Of a stretch of DNA of 64,000 nucleotides, positions 45,883 through 57,800 are shown one piece after another. The notes below the pieces were generated by a model, which saw only the letters and a list, made by a program, of their open reading frames with translations, did not search any database and had not been told where the DNA came from. The stretch is from Solen grandis. Taxonomy: Eukaryota; Mollusca; Bivalvia; Adapedonta; Solenidae. Location: the NCBI GenBank assembly GCA_021229015.1, contig CM037792.1, positions 3,853,136 through 3,917,135 on the forward strand, read 5' to 3'. How positions within the stretch are numbered: position 1 is the first letter of the stretch; every line of letters starts with the position of its first letter. Position numbers and translations under genes: made by a program.

Positions 45883-47374
45883 ATTTTTGAGGTTGTTTTA
45901 TTTTTGTAGTTGTGTATATTTTATAATGAATGTTATTGATGATGGTAGTCCTATAAAAAGGGGGTAAAATAAAGTATTGTTTTATTGCATGCTGCGTTAA
46001 TGTATGTATTGTGTACTATGCCACAGATACAAACATAATGCCACATTGAATCTTATTATCCCTATGTTTATAATACTTTTATTACATTTGATATTTAACT
46101 TGATTCAAAATTACATTTAATACATTCCATTAAATAATTCTAATTTTTCTAGTGAGAACATTTTGAAATGTTAGAAATGACACTTAACAAGAACAAGCTC
46201 ATAAATTATATAAACAATATTAGAAGACAATCAATTAAATAATCTTGCCTGTGGCATGATTTTGTGATGAAGATTTGTGAAAAAAAATTGTTGAGAAGTT
46301 TTTTTAAACTGTTCAGTGACATTAAGTGGTTTCATTAAGTTTGAGTATAAAAATGGTTGAGAAATTATTTTAAAAATGAAGTGTTCATTGATTTTAAGTG
46401 TTACTGGTTTATTTTACAAGCATATTTTCATGTTGATGGTTATCTTAAATTTGAATAATCTTTTAAGGTATATACATGTGTTCAAGATTTGCCCCAGGAT
46501 TATATAGTATAGGAAAAATCATTGACATTACTTTGAGTGAAGTTAGATTTTGTTTCATGATAAAGGCATATTAATTTTCAATAATCATTTTAGGTATATA
46601 CATTAGGTATAAGATTTGCCTGAAAATTATATAGCATTAGAAAAATCATAGACATTGCTTTGAGTGAAGTAACATTTAATTAAACATGAGTTGTAACAGA
46701 ATAAAAATTGTTTGGTTTATCAGTATACATATTACCGGTATAGGCTGTGACTGAAGTTTACAACAACAACAACAAATTATAATTTTAATGCATGTTCTCA
46801 ACTGGACCTGAGAATTATGTCATTATGGTGAAATGTCGGAGGCTTGAGCGGTCAGTTGCAATGGCTTTATACATGTATTTATATTTGTTAATATGTGCTT
46901 GTGAATGGCTTTTAATTTATATTTTCTTTTCAGTTTGGACACCTGTATACATACCTTTGTTTGTTATGTGTAATAACACGTTAGATCTGATTTAATGTTT
47001 ATAAATGTACATTTATTTATATGGTGGAATAAATTTACTGATATATGTCCATTATATTCATACAAATATGAATAAAATAATCTATGGAAATGAAATTTAT
47101 TTCTTTTATCATGAAATAAACCAGGGCCTCGACATGAGCCAGAAAAGGTGTGTGTGTGTGGTTAAATTCCTTGACTTATTTTGCGAAAGACACCACACTA
47201 AAACAGAATGTTATTTTAAACAAAATATGGACGGGGGATCTTCCAGACAACCAATATGGTACATCAAGCTTCAGTCTGTGTAAAAATGTCCCTACATATC
47301 CAAATATCCATTGTTGTAAAACATTGATAGCAGCACAATTTGCACACACATATTTAGACAAGCAATTTCATCTG

Positions 47375-47640
47375 CCACGGCAGCAGGGGTCGTGGGTTTG
47401 AACCCCGACCACGACACATACCTAAGCCGTTTTGGACTGCTGGTAGGTCCCTGCTTCGCGCTCAGCATATAAATAATTATACAGGGTAGTTCTAGGAGTC
47501 GGGATTATGTGACTGGGTGTGCTATCATGCCACATGTCAACGGCGAGATACTGCAGTGTGACAGCACTTTATCTGTCTTAAGTAGACATAGTTTTCAAAT
47601 GAATCCTGTACTCTCGGTTAGGCTTTAAACCCAGCAAGTT
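47375..47640 (+). mobile_element. SINE-like family 2 copy with tRNA-like head
   Basis: The head contains GTGGGTTTGAACCCCGACC, a B-box-like T-arm. It is followed by CTTCGCGCTCAGCATATAAA, GGGTAGTTCTAGGAGTC, GATTATGTGACTGGGTGTG, CTATCATGCCACATGTC and GATACTGCAGTGTGACAGCA. The 3' module is degraded, but TTTAAACCCAGCAAG remains. This copy suggests that family 2 is tRNA-derived. Confidence 0.7.
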
Positions 47641-47696
47641 TTCCGTACCCTGAGAAGTGCAATTCGACCAAAAATAGAAAGAAACCAAAATATTTA

Positions 47697-47903
47697 CTGT
47701 AAAACCATTAATTTTCGTTGTCATTAAAGTTCGTGGTTTCTTAAATAAAGTCAAATTCGCTGGTACGTATATTCGTGGATTCATGTTCTCCGACACGAGA
47801 GATTCATGAAATTGACAATTTTCGAGTGGATTAATATTCGTGGACAAAGTCGTCCATGAAATCGACGGAAATTATTCCCCCACGAAAATTAATGATTCTA
47901 CAG
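47697..47903. mobile_element. 207-bp MITE with TA duplication
   Basis: The ends are CTGTAAAACCATTAATTTTC and, at the right, the complement-like AAAATTAATGATTCTACAG, flanked by TA (47695-47696 and 47904-47905). ATATTCGTGGATTCATG and the paired CATGAAATCGACGG phrases add internal inverted symmetry. The target and size fit a Tc1/mariner-type MITE. Confidence 0.85.
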
Positions 47904-48223
47904 TATTGCTGGCTGGAACATTTAGCTATTGGTCAAATTTAACAGATCATGTCTACGCATGCGCATTCACACAATTCTCTATATATCCTATAACATGTAA
48001 GTGTGACAAAATCAATATCACAATGACTGCATCTGTCGCCATCAATGCTCCAGCACTGAAAATATCTTCACAATGCTTACCATTGTTCAGAACAGATTCC
48101 CACAGAAATAGATATGTATATATAAACAGGAGAGAATGAAGCTTGGCAGATTGTATATAATATGTGACTATATATCCTTTCTTGATACTGGAAGCTGTAG
48201 TTCCGTTTTCACGAGTAAAAATG

Positions 48224-48400
48224 TGTTAGTTTATTGGTTTAACGTCCCTTTGACAGTATTTCAGTTATTTGGAGACTATGTCTACCCAAGCAAGATATAG
48301 TGCTGCCACACTACAGTATCATGCCGTAGGCGTGGCATAATAACACACCTGACACCAGGCTAACCAGCCCTGGAACTACCCTTATAGTAAGGGATCAAGC
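48224..48400 (-). mobile_element. SINE-like family 2, reversed copy
   Basis: The minus strand has GGTGTCAGGTGTGTTATTATG, CATGATACTGTAGTGTGG and CCAAATAACTGAAATACTGT followed by CAAAGGGACGTTAAACC, i.e. the family 2 body and the shared 3' module. It abuts the MITE at 48403. Confidence 0.75.
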
Positions 48401-48402
48401 TA

Positions 48403-48810
48403 CTGTTATACCATTAATTCTCGTTGGTATTAAATTTCGTGGAATCTGTAATAAACTTAATTTTGTTGGCATATATTCGTGGATTCATGTTCTAGTGCAC
48501 ATTTAGACACTCACTCAGCCCCTCACCGCATGGGGTTCGAATCCCAGCAGGGTCATTCGGATTTTCATGTGAGGAAGCCTTCCAGTTGGCTTGCGGTAGG
48601 TCGGTGGTTCTACCCGGATGCATCCGTGCATTCGGGGTCCTCCTCCACCTGTAATTAGCTCGCTATATGACTGAAATACTGTCGAAGCGACGGTAAACTC
48701 AAATAGTCAAGTCTAATGCACATGACATAAATGAAATAGACAATTTTCGTATGGATTTGCAATCATGGTTTAACACAATTATTCCCCCATAAAACTTAAT
48801 TATTCTACAG
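48403..48810. mobile_element. second copy of the TA-flanked MITE, split by a SINE
   Basis: The left part CTGTTATACCATTAATTCTC to about 48502 and the right part 48712-48810 (ATAAAACTTAATTATTCTACAG) align to 47697-47903. TA flanks both ends (48401-48402 and 48811-48812). The 209-bp SINE in the middle accounts for the extra length. Confidence 0.85.
48503..48711 (+). mobile_element. tRNA-type SINE (family 1) nested in a MITE
   Basis: It is flanked by TCTAGTGCACAT (48491-48502) and TCTAATGCACAT (48712-48723), a 12-bp duplication with one mismatch. The body has GGGGTTCGAATCCCAG, GCCTTCCAGTTGGCTTGCGG, CTCCACCTGTAATTAGCTCG and ATGACTGAAATACTGTCGAA. The tRNA head is truncated to ACTCACTCAGCCCC. Confidence 0.92.
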
Positions 48811-48984
48811 TATACCAGTGCCTTTAATACAACTTTAGTGTGTTGCAACTGGGGATTTCACCTGTAATAATTAAGACACGCTATAAGTAGCTATGCATAC
48901 AGCACTAATTATATCGACATTTTTTTCTGTGATATGATCGCCCGTTTTCATAAAACCGCAACAATAGACCATTTCATCAGAGGA

Positions 48985-49052
48985 TGGACAGGTATAATTC
49001 GCTGATTTAAATTGACAAATTAGTGACCGGAGAAAATGTTTATTTCCCATTG
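48985..49052 (+). repeat. short dispersed repeat also at the right window edge
   Basis: ATAATTCGCTGATTTAAATT, GTGACCGGAGAAAAT and GTTTATTTCCCA match 63929-64000 with a few changes and a small gap. Confidence 0.7.
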
Positions 49053-49804
49053 AACACTGTGTGGCATTAAACACCAGCATGTAGATCAGGTTTTCAGAAA
49101 GTGCTCGTTCATGAACGCAGGTTTACGTCTCATTTCGGGGTGAAATGGTGTATTATCTCACATGGAACCCATTTTTACTACTAATTTCGTATTTGCACAA
49201 CAAAACATCAATGAAAATATTCATTTCACTGCATTATGCAAATTTAACAGATTTTATGATTTGCGTGACTCTCGTGTTGTCCTTAGCATATAAATTTGTC
49301 CAATGCAAAACGCTGGTTGTCAATGACAACTAACATAATTTCATTTTTAAAGATTCTTCTCTGAAGTCAATGATTTTAATTCAATTTCATTTGGCATAAT
49401 TGATCACCTTGCAGCCTCTATATATCAAATTTTCTCTCGAAAAACAATAACTGAATATCACACAAGTCTTATCAAAGCTGATCCGTTAAAATTATGACCT
49501 TCAGGGAGAAGTTTCTCCATTTCTGAGTACATGTACTACATAGGAAGTCAAAATATTCATTTTGCGCAAATGTAAACCTCATGGCCCTCTATAACTTTGC
49601 TAAAACAATGTGGTCGCTCCAACGAATTCGGCAAATTTATTTTTCTTCCCTGAAACTGGGTGTCAGAATTTAAATCTAAACCCCTAAATCTTGCTAATAT
49701 TTTTTTGTCACAGTGTCAAATCTTGGTTGATGCAATTAATTAGACTTTTTTTAGATAATTATCCAAATAACTTTTTATGGCCTTTTGTGCTGAAGCACAC
49801 TTAA

Positions 49805-50006
49805 GGCCAAAAAAAAAAAGTTCCGTTTCTGGTCTCCCGACCGACCCTAAAGTATTTCCGCTGTTAAAAATATTTCCTTTACTTTTTTTTACTTTTCGCA
49901 TCATTCGGAGGAAAAAAACAACAAACAAACAAACAAAAATCCATACCTACATGTACCTCTTTTTTTCTGGCTGGAGACCAGATTATTGTAGTATCATTCT
50001 TTGGCC
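49805..50006. mobile_element. foldback MITE with GGCCAAA/TTTGGCC ends
   Basis: The left end GGCCAAAAAAAAAAAG and GTTTCTGGTCTCC are mirrored by GGCTGGAGACCAGA and TTTGGCC at the right. In between, CGACCGACCCTAAA and TTTACTTTTCGC flank an AC/CAAACAAAC tract. Just left, TGGCCTTTTGTGCT and AGCACACTTAAGGCCA (49778-49810) form another hairpin. A relic lies at 40640. Confidence 0.7.
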
Positions 50007-50314
50007 CCCATGTTTATCAATGCACCACTGGATACCCTATACAAATGTATATGTTTTCAGTTCAGTATAAAATTAATTATCGGAGTATAAAGTCAGATCC
50101 CTTTCTTTTTCTGTGTAAGATGTACTGTCAGACACATTGCTAAATTTCTGCTTATAGGTAACAAGGTATGCTTACAAAGAATAATTCTTATCAAGAAATA
50201 TTACACATTTGTCTTTTAGCCTGTCCGGAAAGCCTGTGGTCATATCGGCCATAATAAAAAAAAAAAGATACTATTTGCTCTGTATGAAATAAACCTTTGC
50301 TTTGTCGTATAATT

Positions 50315-51497
50315 CAGGGGCGTAGCTTGGCTTCACTTAAATTTATAGGCACGTTTTCCTTCCGCGGAGGATCTGTCGGGGGACTTTGGATATTTGCATG
50401 GCCGTGGGAACAATCTGGTTGGTTTTGAGGCTTTCTTTTTAAAGGGAATATACCCATTTTATGTGAAGTTTCAAGTCATTGATTCTTTACCTACTACTGA
50501 CCGAACATATTCCTAAGTAGCTTTTACACTCATGAATCTCACTAATAACGTTCTGCGAACAAACGTACATCTAGATCTGTCGTATGTAGGCACCTACTAT
50601 CACGAATATGTATTAATGAATATGGAAAACATCTCATCTCGAAGTGATACATGTACAATTTTAACATTTCGCGAAGATATTAATTTGAATCACTTCTCGA
50701 TGAGATATATTCTATTATAATGCATTTTGCCTCATAAAATCAATGTCATAAAATCAAAATACCTTAAAGCAGATTGATTATTACCTAAGTAATCCTAAGA
50801 TGTGTCTTAACCCTTTCCCTCAATAGAGGACATCATGAAAAGACCTATGCGAACAGCATAAAACCAGATCAGCCTGCGAGTAACTCGCAGGCTGATCAGG
50901 TTTTATGCTGTTCGCTGCTCCTCAGTGGTCTGGAAATGAGGATTTTGTAATTAAATTTGGTAAGGTCTAACTGTGGTTTTCTGCAGATCAGGCTTTATGT
51001 GGTACCTATTGAGTGCGTCAAAATGAGTCTATATGAGGGAAAGGGTTAAATAGATATGCTGTAGCCATTATATATGTAATTCATGTACTTTACAACGACA
51101 CTCTTAAGAGATAGCTGTCATAGTATGGGTAATAATTTACGCATGTATGAATATTGATTGCGTGTGAATTACGTCTGCAGTAAATGTCATTTCATATTTT
51201 TAGGCAATATGGCTTGTGATTTTGTCAGTTTACTGAACTGGAAGACCAATTTTCAGTACTTTCTATAATTTAAAATTTAGATACTGTTGAGATGTTCAAC
51301 AAAAACACATTATTCCAACTAACACGTTATTGAAAAACATATAAACATAATATTGTTTATAATAATTCGAAACCAATTTGATACTGTAGCACAGATTCTT
51401 ACTAATTGTTCTAATCGCCTGTCCGGGTTGTTTCTATTTTAATCATTGAAAAAAAAAAGTAGGCACGTGCCTAATGTGCTTGTAGAAAGCTACGCCA
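50315..51497. mobile_element. hAT-like non-autonomous element with nested MITE
   Basis: The left end CAGGGGCGTAGCTTGG and the right end GAAAGCTACGCCA are inverted, and both carry AGGCACGT-type text inside (AGGCACGTTTTCC and AGGCACGTGCCTA). GTATAATT (50307-50314) and GTGTAATT (51498-51505) resemble an 8-bp duplication with one mismatch, the hAT length. No transposase is present. The piggyBac-like MITE at 50811-51045 sits inside. Confidence 0.55.
50811..51045 (+). mobile_element. 235-bp piggyBac-like MITE with 67-nt central palindrome
   Basis: CCCTTTCCCTCAATAGAGG at the left and TCTATATGAGGGAAAGGG at the right are inverted and flanked by TTAA (50807-50810 and 51046-51049), the piggyBac target. 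At 50849-50915 lies a palindrome of 33-base arms around one central base, with a single mismatched pair (GCGAACAGCATAAAACC outward, CTGCGAGT at the centre). The unique right half carries TTCTGCAGATCAGGCTTTAT. Confidence 0.92.
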
Positions 51498-51559
51498 GTG
51501 TAATTTCTACAAACATTTGCCTTAACATCCTTCAAATGTTTCGACACCAAGTCATTTTA

Positions 51560-51659
51560 CCCCTTTTCTTTTCCTTTTTTTCCCTTCTTCTTCTTCTTCC
51601 TCTTCTTTTTTTTCTTCTTATTCATGTTCAGCTACCACCCTTGAACAAAAAAAAAAAAT

Positions 51660-51697
<38 letters not shown>
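51560..51697. repeat. polypyrimidine tract followed by poly-A
   Basis: About 60 bases of C/T (51562-51620) and then almost 50 A with a few interruptions (51646-51697). The overlapping Lys-rich frame is an artefact of the poly-A. Confidence 0.9.
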
Positions 51698-51699
<2 letters not shown>

Positions 51700-52199
51700 A
51701 ATCAAAAGCTCGTTACTATTACAACATTTATTATTTAGATGCATACAACTGAAAAGGTTTGTTACCCCTATATAAGCGATTGTCGCGTGTGTACATTCTA
51801 AATAAGTTTAGTAAACAAAAGAGTCGCATGAACATTGAACAATACATGGTGCATTCATAACATAACATCTTTTATTTTATGCTTTTGAGTAGATCACGAA
51901 GCTACATTATAAATCTCTGAATGGATAACTGCGATATGAATGAAAAATATTTTTGAGAATTATAAACTAGATGAGTGTTCCTCAAATTACTTGTGTCGCC
52001 TGCATTCTAGAAGTTGTCACTGAAAGGGTGGGCATCAAACGATCAAAATTTATGAAACTAATTTTGGTTCTACCTACAAGTTATCACTATTAAAAAAAAA
52101 CAAAAAACAAAAAAACCCCAAAAAACAAGGTGCTTTCATTTGACCTCAACACTTACCCGTAAATGCTATTCCTATCTATTCGCCATGTTATGCTAGGTG

Positions 52200-52915
52200 C
52201 ACAACAAGCAAGATTCAGTTAAAGTATAGGAGGTATAGTTACAGTTCCTGAGCAATGCACTTCTCGTTAGGTATTCATGAACCAAGTTTGGAATGAATCC
52301 ACCATATAGTATTGAAACTATGTTCCAGATATTGTTTTAAACAAAATCAGCTAAAGGGGGATAATTCAAGAATTGTATTAGCAAGAGTTATGGCTTTTGT
52401 GCATTGCTAAAGTATCAATGACCCAAGTTAAGAATGAATCCATGCAACAGAGTTGGAGTTATGCGCGAGGCAATTTTTAAAACGAAATTAACTAAGAAAG
52501 ATAATGCAAAAATTAAGTGAACTAGAGTTACAGTTCTTGTGCACTGCACTTCTACACTTCATAATGTATCCGTGTAAGTTTTGAGTGTGTTGAAGTTATG
52601 TTCCGGACATTTTTTTTTAAATCAACTAAGGGGGATAATTCAAGAATTAGATGTGCTAGAGTTATGTTTTTTGTGCACTACACTTCTGCATCTCACTAGG
52701 GTCTCTCTCTCTATATATACAGTATTAGTATTAATTAGAGATCCTTGCCCAGACCTCCTAAGGAACATGTATCCATGTTCAAAGTTTGGATTAAGTCCAT
52801 GTAATAATGTTTTGCTCCGGGCAATACATCGATTATGACGAAAACGCCTATGACGGACAAAGTGATCCCTATGTGTCTGCCATGCTACGCAGGCGATGCG
52901 ATGTTTATTAATCAG
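52200..52915 (+). repeat. old copy of a CAAAGGGCAATAACTC-like array
   Basis: GGGGGATAATTCAAGAATT, GAGTTACAGTTCTTGTGCAC, TGCACTTCT and GTTATGTTCCGGAC recur about every 140-150 bases. The right end, AAAACGCCTATGACGGAC and CCATGCTACGCAGGCG, is unlike the hairpin end at 23160-23190. Confidence 0.65.
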
Positions 52916-53230
52916 TTATGATTACTATACTATGATTGATTGGTCCCATGGATTTTTCAGAGATGTATGAAAGAACAAAAAAACTGAAGTGTACAAGAAA
53001 AAGTTGTCTGATATGACAAAGTTTTATCATTTGAATATGGGCTGTGCATCAGGCAATCATTAAAAATATGTTGTATGCAGTGCCCCTACCCAGACATTTT
53101 TTAGGTGGATTGGAAGGTAGGACGTTGGTTTGTTGGTCTGTGGCTGAAAAATATAATTGAATTGGTACCGATTCTGTTGAGACGGTCAGAGCATGGCAAA
53201 CAAATGTCATAGCATTGCACCCTTTCCAAC

Positions 53231-53242
53231 GTTTTTTTTTTT

Positions 53243-53279
<37 letters not shown>

Positions 53280-53372
53280 GGTAGAAGATGCAAACGTAAA
53301 TTTTCAAAGTTCACTCGATGTCATAAATTGCACTGCATTTAAAAAAAAAAGAAAAAAAAAAAAAGAAAAAAA
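53231..53372. repeat. poly-T and poly-A low-complexity tracts
   Basis: About 23 T followed by GTTTGTTTG-type repeats (53231-53280), then an A-rich tract interrupted by single G (53339-53372). They could be remains of retroposon tails. Nothing coding. Confidence 0.8.
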
Positions 53373-54803
53373 ATCCTCTATAAATCTCTTCCAAAGACCT
53401 AATAACCTTACATTAAGTCTTTAAACTATTACTGCACCCGAAATAAGGGGATTTATTTGATATACTGGGATGTGTAACGAAAGCCGCACTATAAACCGAC
53501 ATTAACCCGGAAGTGACCCAAACGTCCAAAAAAAAAAATCATACGATTTTTGTTTACTAAAGGTTTCAAAATATACCTAGTGACTAATCGTCATTCAACC
53601 ATTTGTTCAGGATACATAGTCATCGTTTGTCAAACAGGTAATAGTGGCATAAATAGGGCCAAGAAGTCGAAACAGTCCCATAAATGTAGAAATAACTAGT
53701 TTAAACTTATACGACAGTGCGAAGTTTAATAAATATAAATGTTACTGTTGATGATAAACTAGCGGGAACCTGAGTTGCACTCACCAATTGATTAGAATAA
53801 AAGGTTTGATTTTTTTTTATATATTTTAGCGGAAAAAGACAGACGAGATAGTTTCTGCTGTGATTATTTCTACTTTCGGTTTGATTTTTTGTAATAAGTG
53901 AATGTGAGAGTGAAGATCCCAATACTGGGGTTTACAATGTAAGATTACTTTGTAGCATCTCATAATTGGGCTTTACACAATGGTTAGGATAGCGCTGATC
54001 AAGTCGCACAAGTTTAAGCAGCATCAGGTGGCTGATTTTAGGTGCTTGATATGCTTTCACATTTACAATGTTGTCAGAGCTGCCCTGTCAGAAAAAGTCC
54101 AATAGAAATGAAGTCAGAGGTACTGGGCCTTAAAGGCGTTCTCTGTCAAAAACCACATCACCATGCACAATATGCCCGAGCACTAATGCAAACAACAAAT
54201 ATCATAATATTTGTCAGTGAAATTTAATTACACTTTCTGTTTCACTATAAGGAGATTGAGATTGTCAGTTTGTCAGCACCACTGACATAGACATTAGTAA
54301 CTAGAGGCACTATGGCAGCCCAGGGTAGGCTTTGGATCAAGTTGGTCAACCAGGTTAGGACGGAACTTCATGAACGTCCAAAGTGCAAAGTTCTGGTCCA
54401 ACCCAGGGAAACGTGACAATGTCCCAGAGTTGGCCCTGTATATTAAAAGAAAGAAAGAAACTGTGTGTGTTTAAAATACAGTCAAGAATTTGTCCACCAG
54501 GAAATACTAAATACTTAGTGCTATGACAGCAATAGACCAACCTCATTGTCTGCTTTAGCAGCTTAAATGATTTTGTCAGCTTATGCAGTTATATTGTTTA
54601 TTAAATCTATGATCTGTAAATGTATATGTAATCAGTAAATGTATCCTTTAGAGGAAGACAGTCACTCCTTGAACAAAATTCTATAGAGAACTTGTCTGAA
54701 AAAGTATTTATTTTAACAAAATTTATTGAGTATTATATTAAGTAATTTAATTTTCATATTGAAGGATTAGACACAAGACAGTTCAGCTCTACGGAAACTA
54801 AGA

Positions 54804-54866
54804 ATGTCACGTAAAGGCCATGTTGTGAACACACCTGCACCGGCGGTGTACACTACAGGGACAGGG
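54804..54866 (+). CDS. gene B exon 1 (coding part)
   Basis: The ATG in the context AAGAATGT opens 21 codons (MSRKGHVVNTPAPAVYTTGTG) ending at GTAAGA, phase 0. It could be an internal exon with a retained ATG, but upstream frames are closed by a stop soon before, so the initial-exon reading is preferred. Confidence 0.68.
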
Positions 54867-57800
54867 GTAAGATGTACAATTTGTTATAGAATCTGATGTT
54901 AGTGATGATCTTGATCATGCTGGTAGTGCACCTTAGACCTATCAATGTTTTACTCAAGGGGAATAGCAGCAGACTGACCTTGGGGAATTGACTTTTTAGC
55001 TCACCTGAGCACAACGTGCTCATGGTGAGCTATTAGGATCACTCTGCGTCCGTCATCCGTCGTTGTACGTCGTGTATCGTCAACAATTTGTATAAAAGAC
55101 ATCTCCCCTGAAACTGCAGGACAGAATTTGAATAAACTTGACAGGGATGATCCTTGGGTGAACCTTCACAAAAGTTGCTAAAATAAACTTGATCCATGTA
55201 AAATCTAGTTTCCATGGCAACAGAAAGAAGAAAAAAAATGAAATTTTAAATATCATCTCCTTCAGAACTGTAAGCCACATTTCAAAATGTTTTGGTACAG
55301 ATATTCCTTTGATAACTCTCTAGGAAGATTGCTAAAATTATTCCGATCGGGAAAAAAACATGGCCACCAGGGGAGGGGCTAATTTGCCTTATATGTATAT
55401 AGTGAAATCTTTAAACAACATCTTCTCTGGAACCGCTAGACAGAATTTGATTAGATTTGGCAGGGATGATCCTTGGGTGAAGCTCAACAAAAGTTGCTAA
55501 AATTATTGCCTAATATGTATATAGTGAAATCTTTAAATGACATCTCCTTTGAAACCGCTGGATAGAATTTGATTGAATTTGGCAGGGATGATCCTTAGGT
55601 GAAGCTTAACAAAAGTTGCTAAAAATTTTCTGATCCGTAAAAAAACATGGCCGCAAGGGGTGGGGCTAATTTTCCTCATATGTATATAGTGAAATCTTTA
55701 AACCAAATCTTCTCTGAAGCCTTTGGACAGAATTTGATTAAATTTGGTAGGGATGATCATTGGGTGAAGCTTCACAAAAGTTGCTGAAATTATTCCGATC
55801 CATTAAAAACATGGCCTCCAGGGGCAGGGCTAATTTGCCTTATATGTATATAGTGAAATCTTTAAACAACATCTCTGATACCACTGGACAGAATTAGATT
55901 TAATTTGGCAGAGCAATCCTTGGGTGAAGCTCAACAAAAGTTGCTAAAATTATTCCGATCCGTAAAAAAACATGGCCTCCAGGGGCAGGGCTAATTTGCC
56001 GTATATGTATATAGTGAAATCTTTAAATGACATCTCCTCTGAAACCGCTGGACAGAATTTGATTTAAGTTGGTAGGGATGATCATTGGGTGAAGCTTCAC
56101 AGAAGTTAATAAAATTATTTTAGTCTGTAAAAAAACATGGCCGCCAGGGACGGGGCTCATTTGCCTTGTATGTATTTAGTGAACATTTAAAACAACCTCT
56201 TCTCTGAAACTGCTGGACAGAATTTGATAAAACTTGGCAGGGATTGTCCTTGGGTAAACCTTCACAAAATTTGCTAAAATAAACTTAAACTTATCCATGT
56301 AGAACTCTGGTTGACATAGCAATGGAAAGAAATGAATTCTGAAAACTTTAAGTCATCTCCTCAATACTACTTCCCAGATTTCAAAATGTTTTAGTACAGA
56401 TGTTCCTTGGGTAACCCTATACTCAGGTGAGCGATCCAGGGCCATCATGGCCCTCTTGTTTTTTTCTTGAGTCTAAATCCCCGTCCTAGGACATTAACAA
56501 TTTATCAAAATCTCCACATTGTATGCTTGCGATAGTCTATTTCTCTGGACATGGTACCATTTTATTGTCAGAATCCCTCCAGTGGCCTGTTGGAAACCAT
56601 CTTTTGTCAAAAGCACTGCTTATGCTTGCCACCCACTGGAGAAAACATTGATAGGTAAATAATGGTGATGGTGAATTTTGATTCATCATCATTCATATTT
56701 GAATTTTGATGACAATTATTATTATTATTATTATTACACCACATTTATATAGCACTTTTTTCATTTATGTTATACGTTCAAAAGTGCTTTACAATCTGTT
56801 TAAACAAAAAAAAAGAAAATAGGAGATGTAAAATACTAAACTAAATACACCTAAAATAAGGTAAGAATATCATGCGTAGAGTGTTTTAAAATATAAGTAA
56901 CAACAGTGTTATAATATCAAATAGTATTAAAGTAAAGTAAAGGTTCCCTGATAAAATTTAAAAAGGAAACTGGGAAAATATCATTAAATAATAAACGTGT
57001 AAAAAACCAACATTAAAATGTTCAAATCCACAGTTATTAAAAGTACAGTAATCAAGTAATTTCCATTTTAATGATCGTTATAGAATCGAACAAAGAAGTA
57101 TGTTTTTAAGAGTTTCTTAAATGAGACGAAACTGCTGGACTGGCGTATTAATACTGGCAACGAGTTCCAGAGTTTTGGAGCACTAAGAGTAAAGCATCTG
57201 TCCCCATATTTCGCTGTTTTGGTTCTAGGTTGGACTAGTGTCACTGAAACATCTTGGGGTCTATATACACGGCTGGGTCTGTAAATTTTTAACATTAATT
57301 GAATATACTCCGGTGATTGTAGTGCCTTGAACGTAAGAGTTAATATCTTAAACTGTATACTGGCTTCTACAGGCAACCAATACAGTTCTTTAAGGATGGG
57401 GGTTATATGACTGAAACGTGGGGTTTTCGTAATAATCCTAGCCGCTGTGTTTTGGACAGTCTGTAGCTTTTGGAGAGTGTTCTTTGGTAATCCATATAAC
57501 AGAGAATTATAGTAGTCCAGTTGAGATGTAACAAGATTGTTAACAAGCGATTTTGTTGCGTCAGTGGTAAGATACTGTCTGATGTGGCTAATTCGGCGAA
57601 GTTGAGCATAACAAGATTGACACACTGAGTTGACGTGATCTTCTAAGTCTAATCTAGAGTCTAAAAAAGCTCCCAGATTTCTAACAACAGTAGCCGGTTG
57701 TACTTTAGATGCTCCAATGGTTATTGAAATATCACCCACAAGCTTTTCATTGTGTTTAGAAGAGAAAAGAATTACTTCAGTCTTACTGGTGTTGAGTTTA

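Larger units (their letters stand above)
41233..46000. other. gene A last intron and 3' region
   Basis: No further strongly coding exon is visible. Two short terminal-exon candidates are listed (45235 and 45865). A polyadenylation signal AATAAA is at 45968-45973. The interval also contains a family 2 SINE relic and a piggyBac-like MITE, listed separately. Confidence 0.5.
46001..54803. other. intergenic, repeat-rich, between genes A and B
   Basis: I find no host exon here. All structure that I can support belongs to SINEs, MITEs, a hAT-like element, low-complexity tracts and an array relic, each listed separately. Open frames in the interval are short and without domains. Confidence 0.55.

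Noticed and set aside
51446..51700. 84-residue frame ending in poly-Lys
   Set aside because: Product of a polypyrimidine tract followed by poly-A; no start context or domain.
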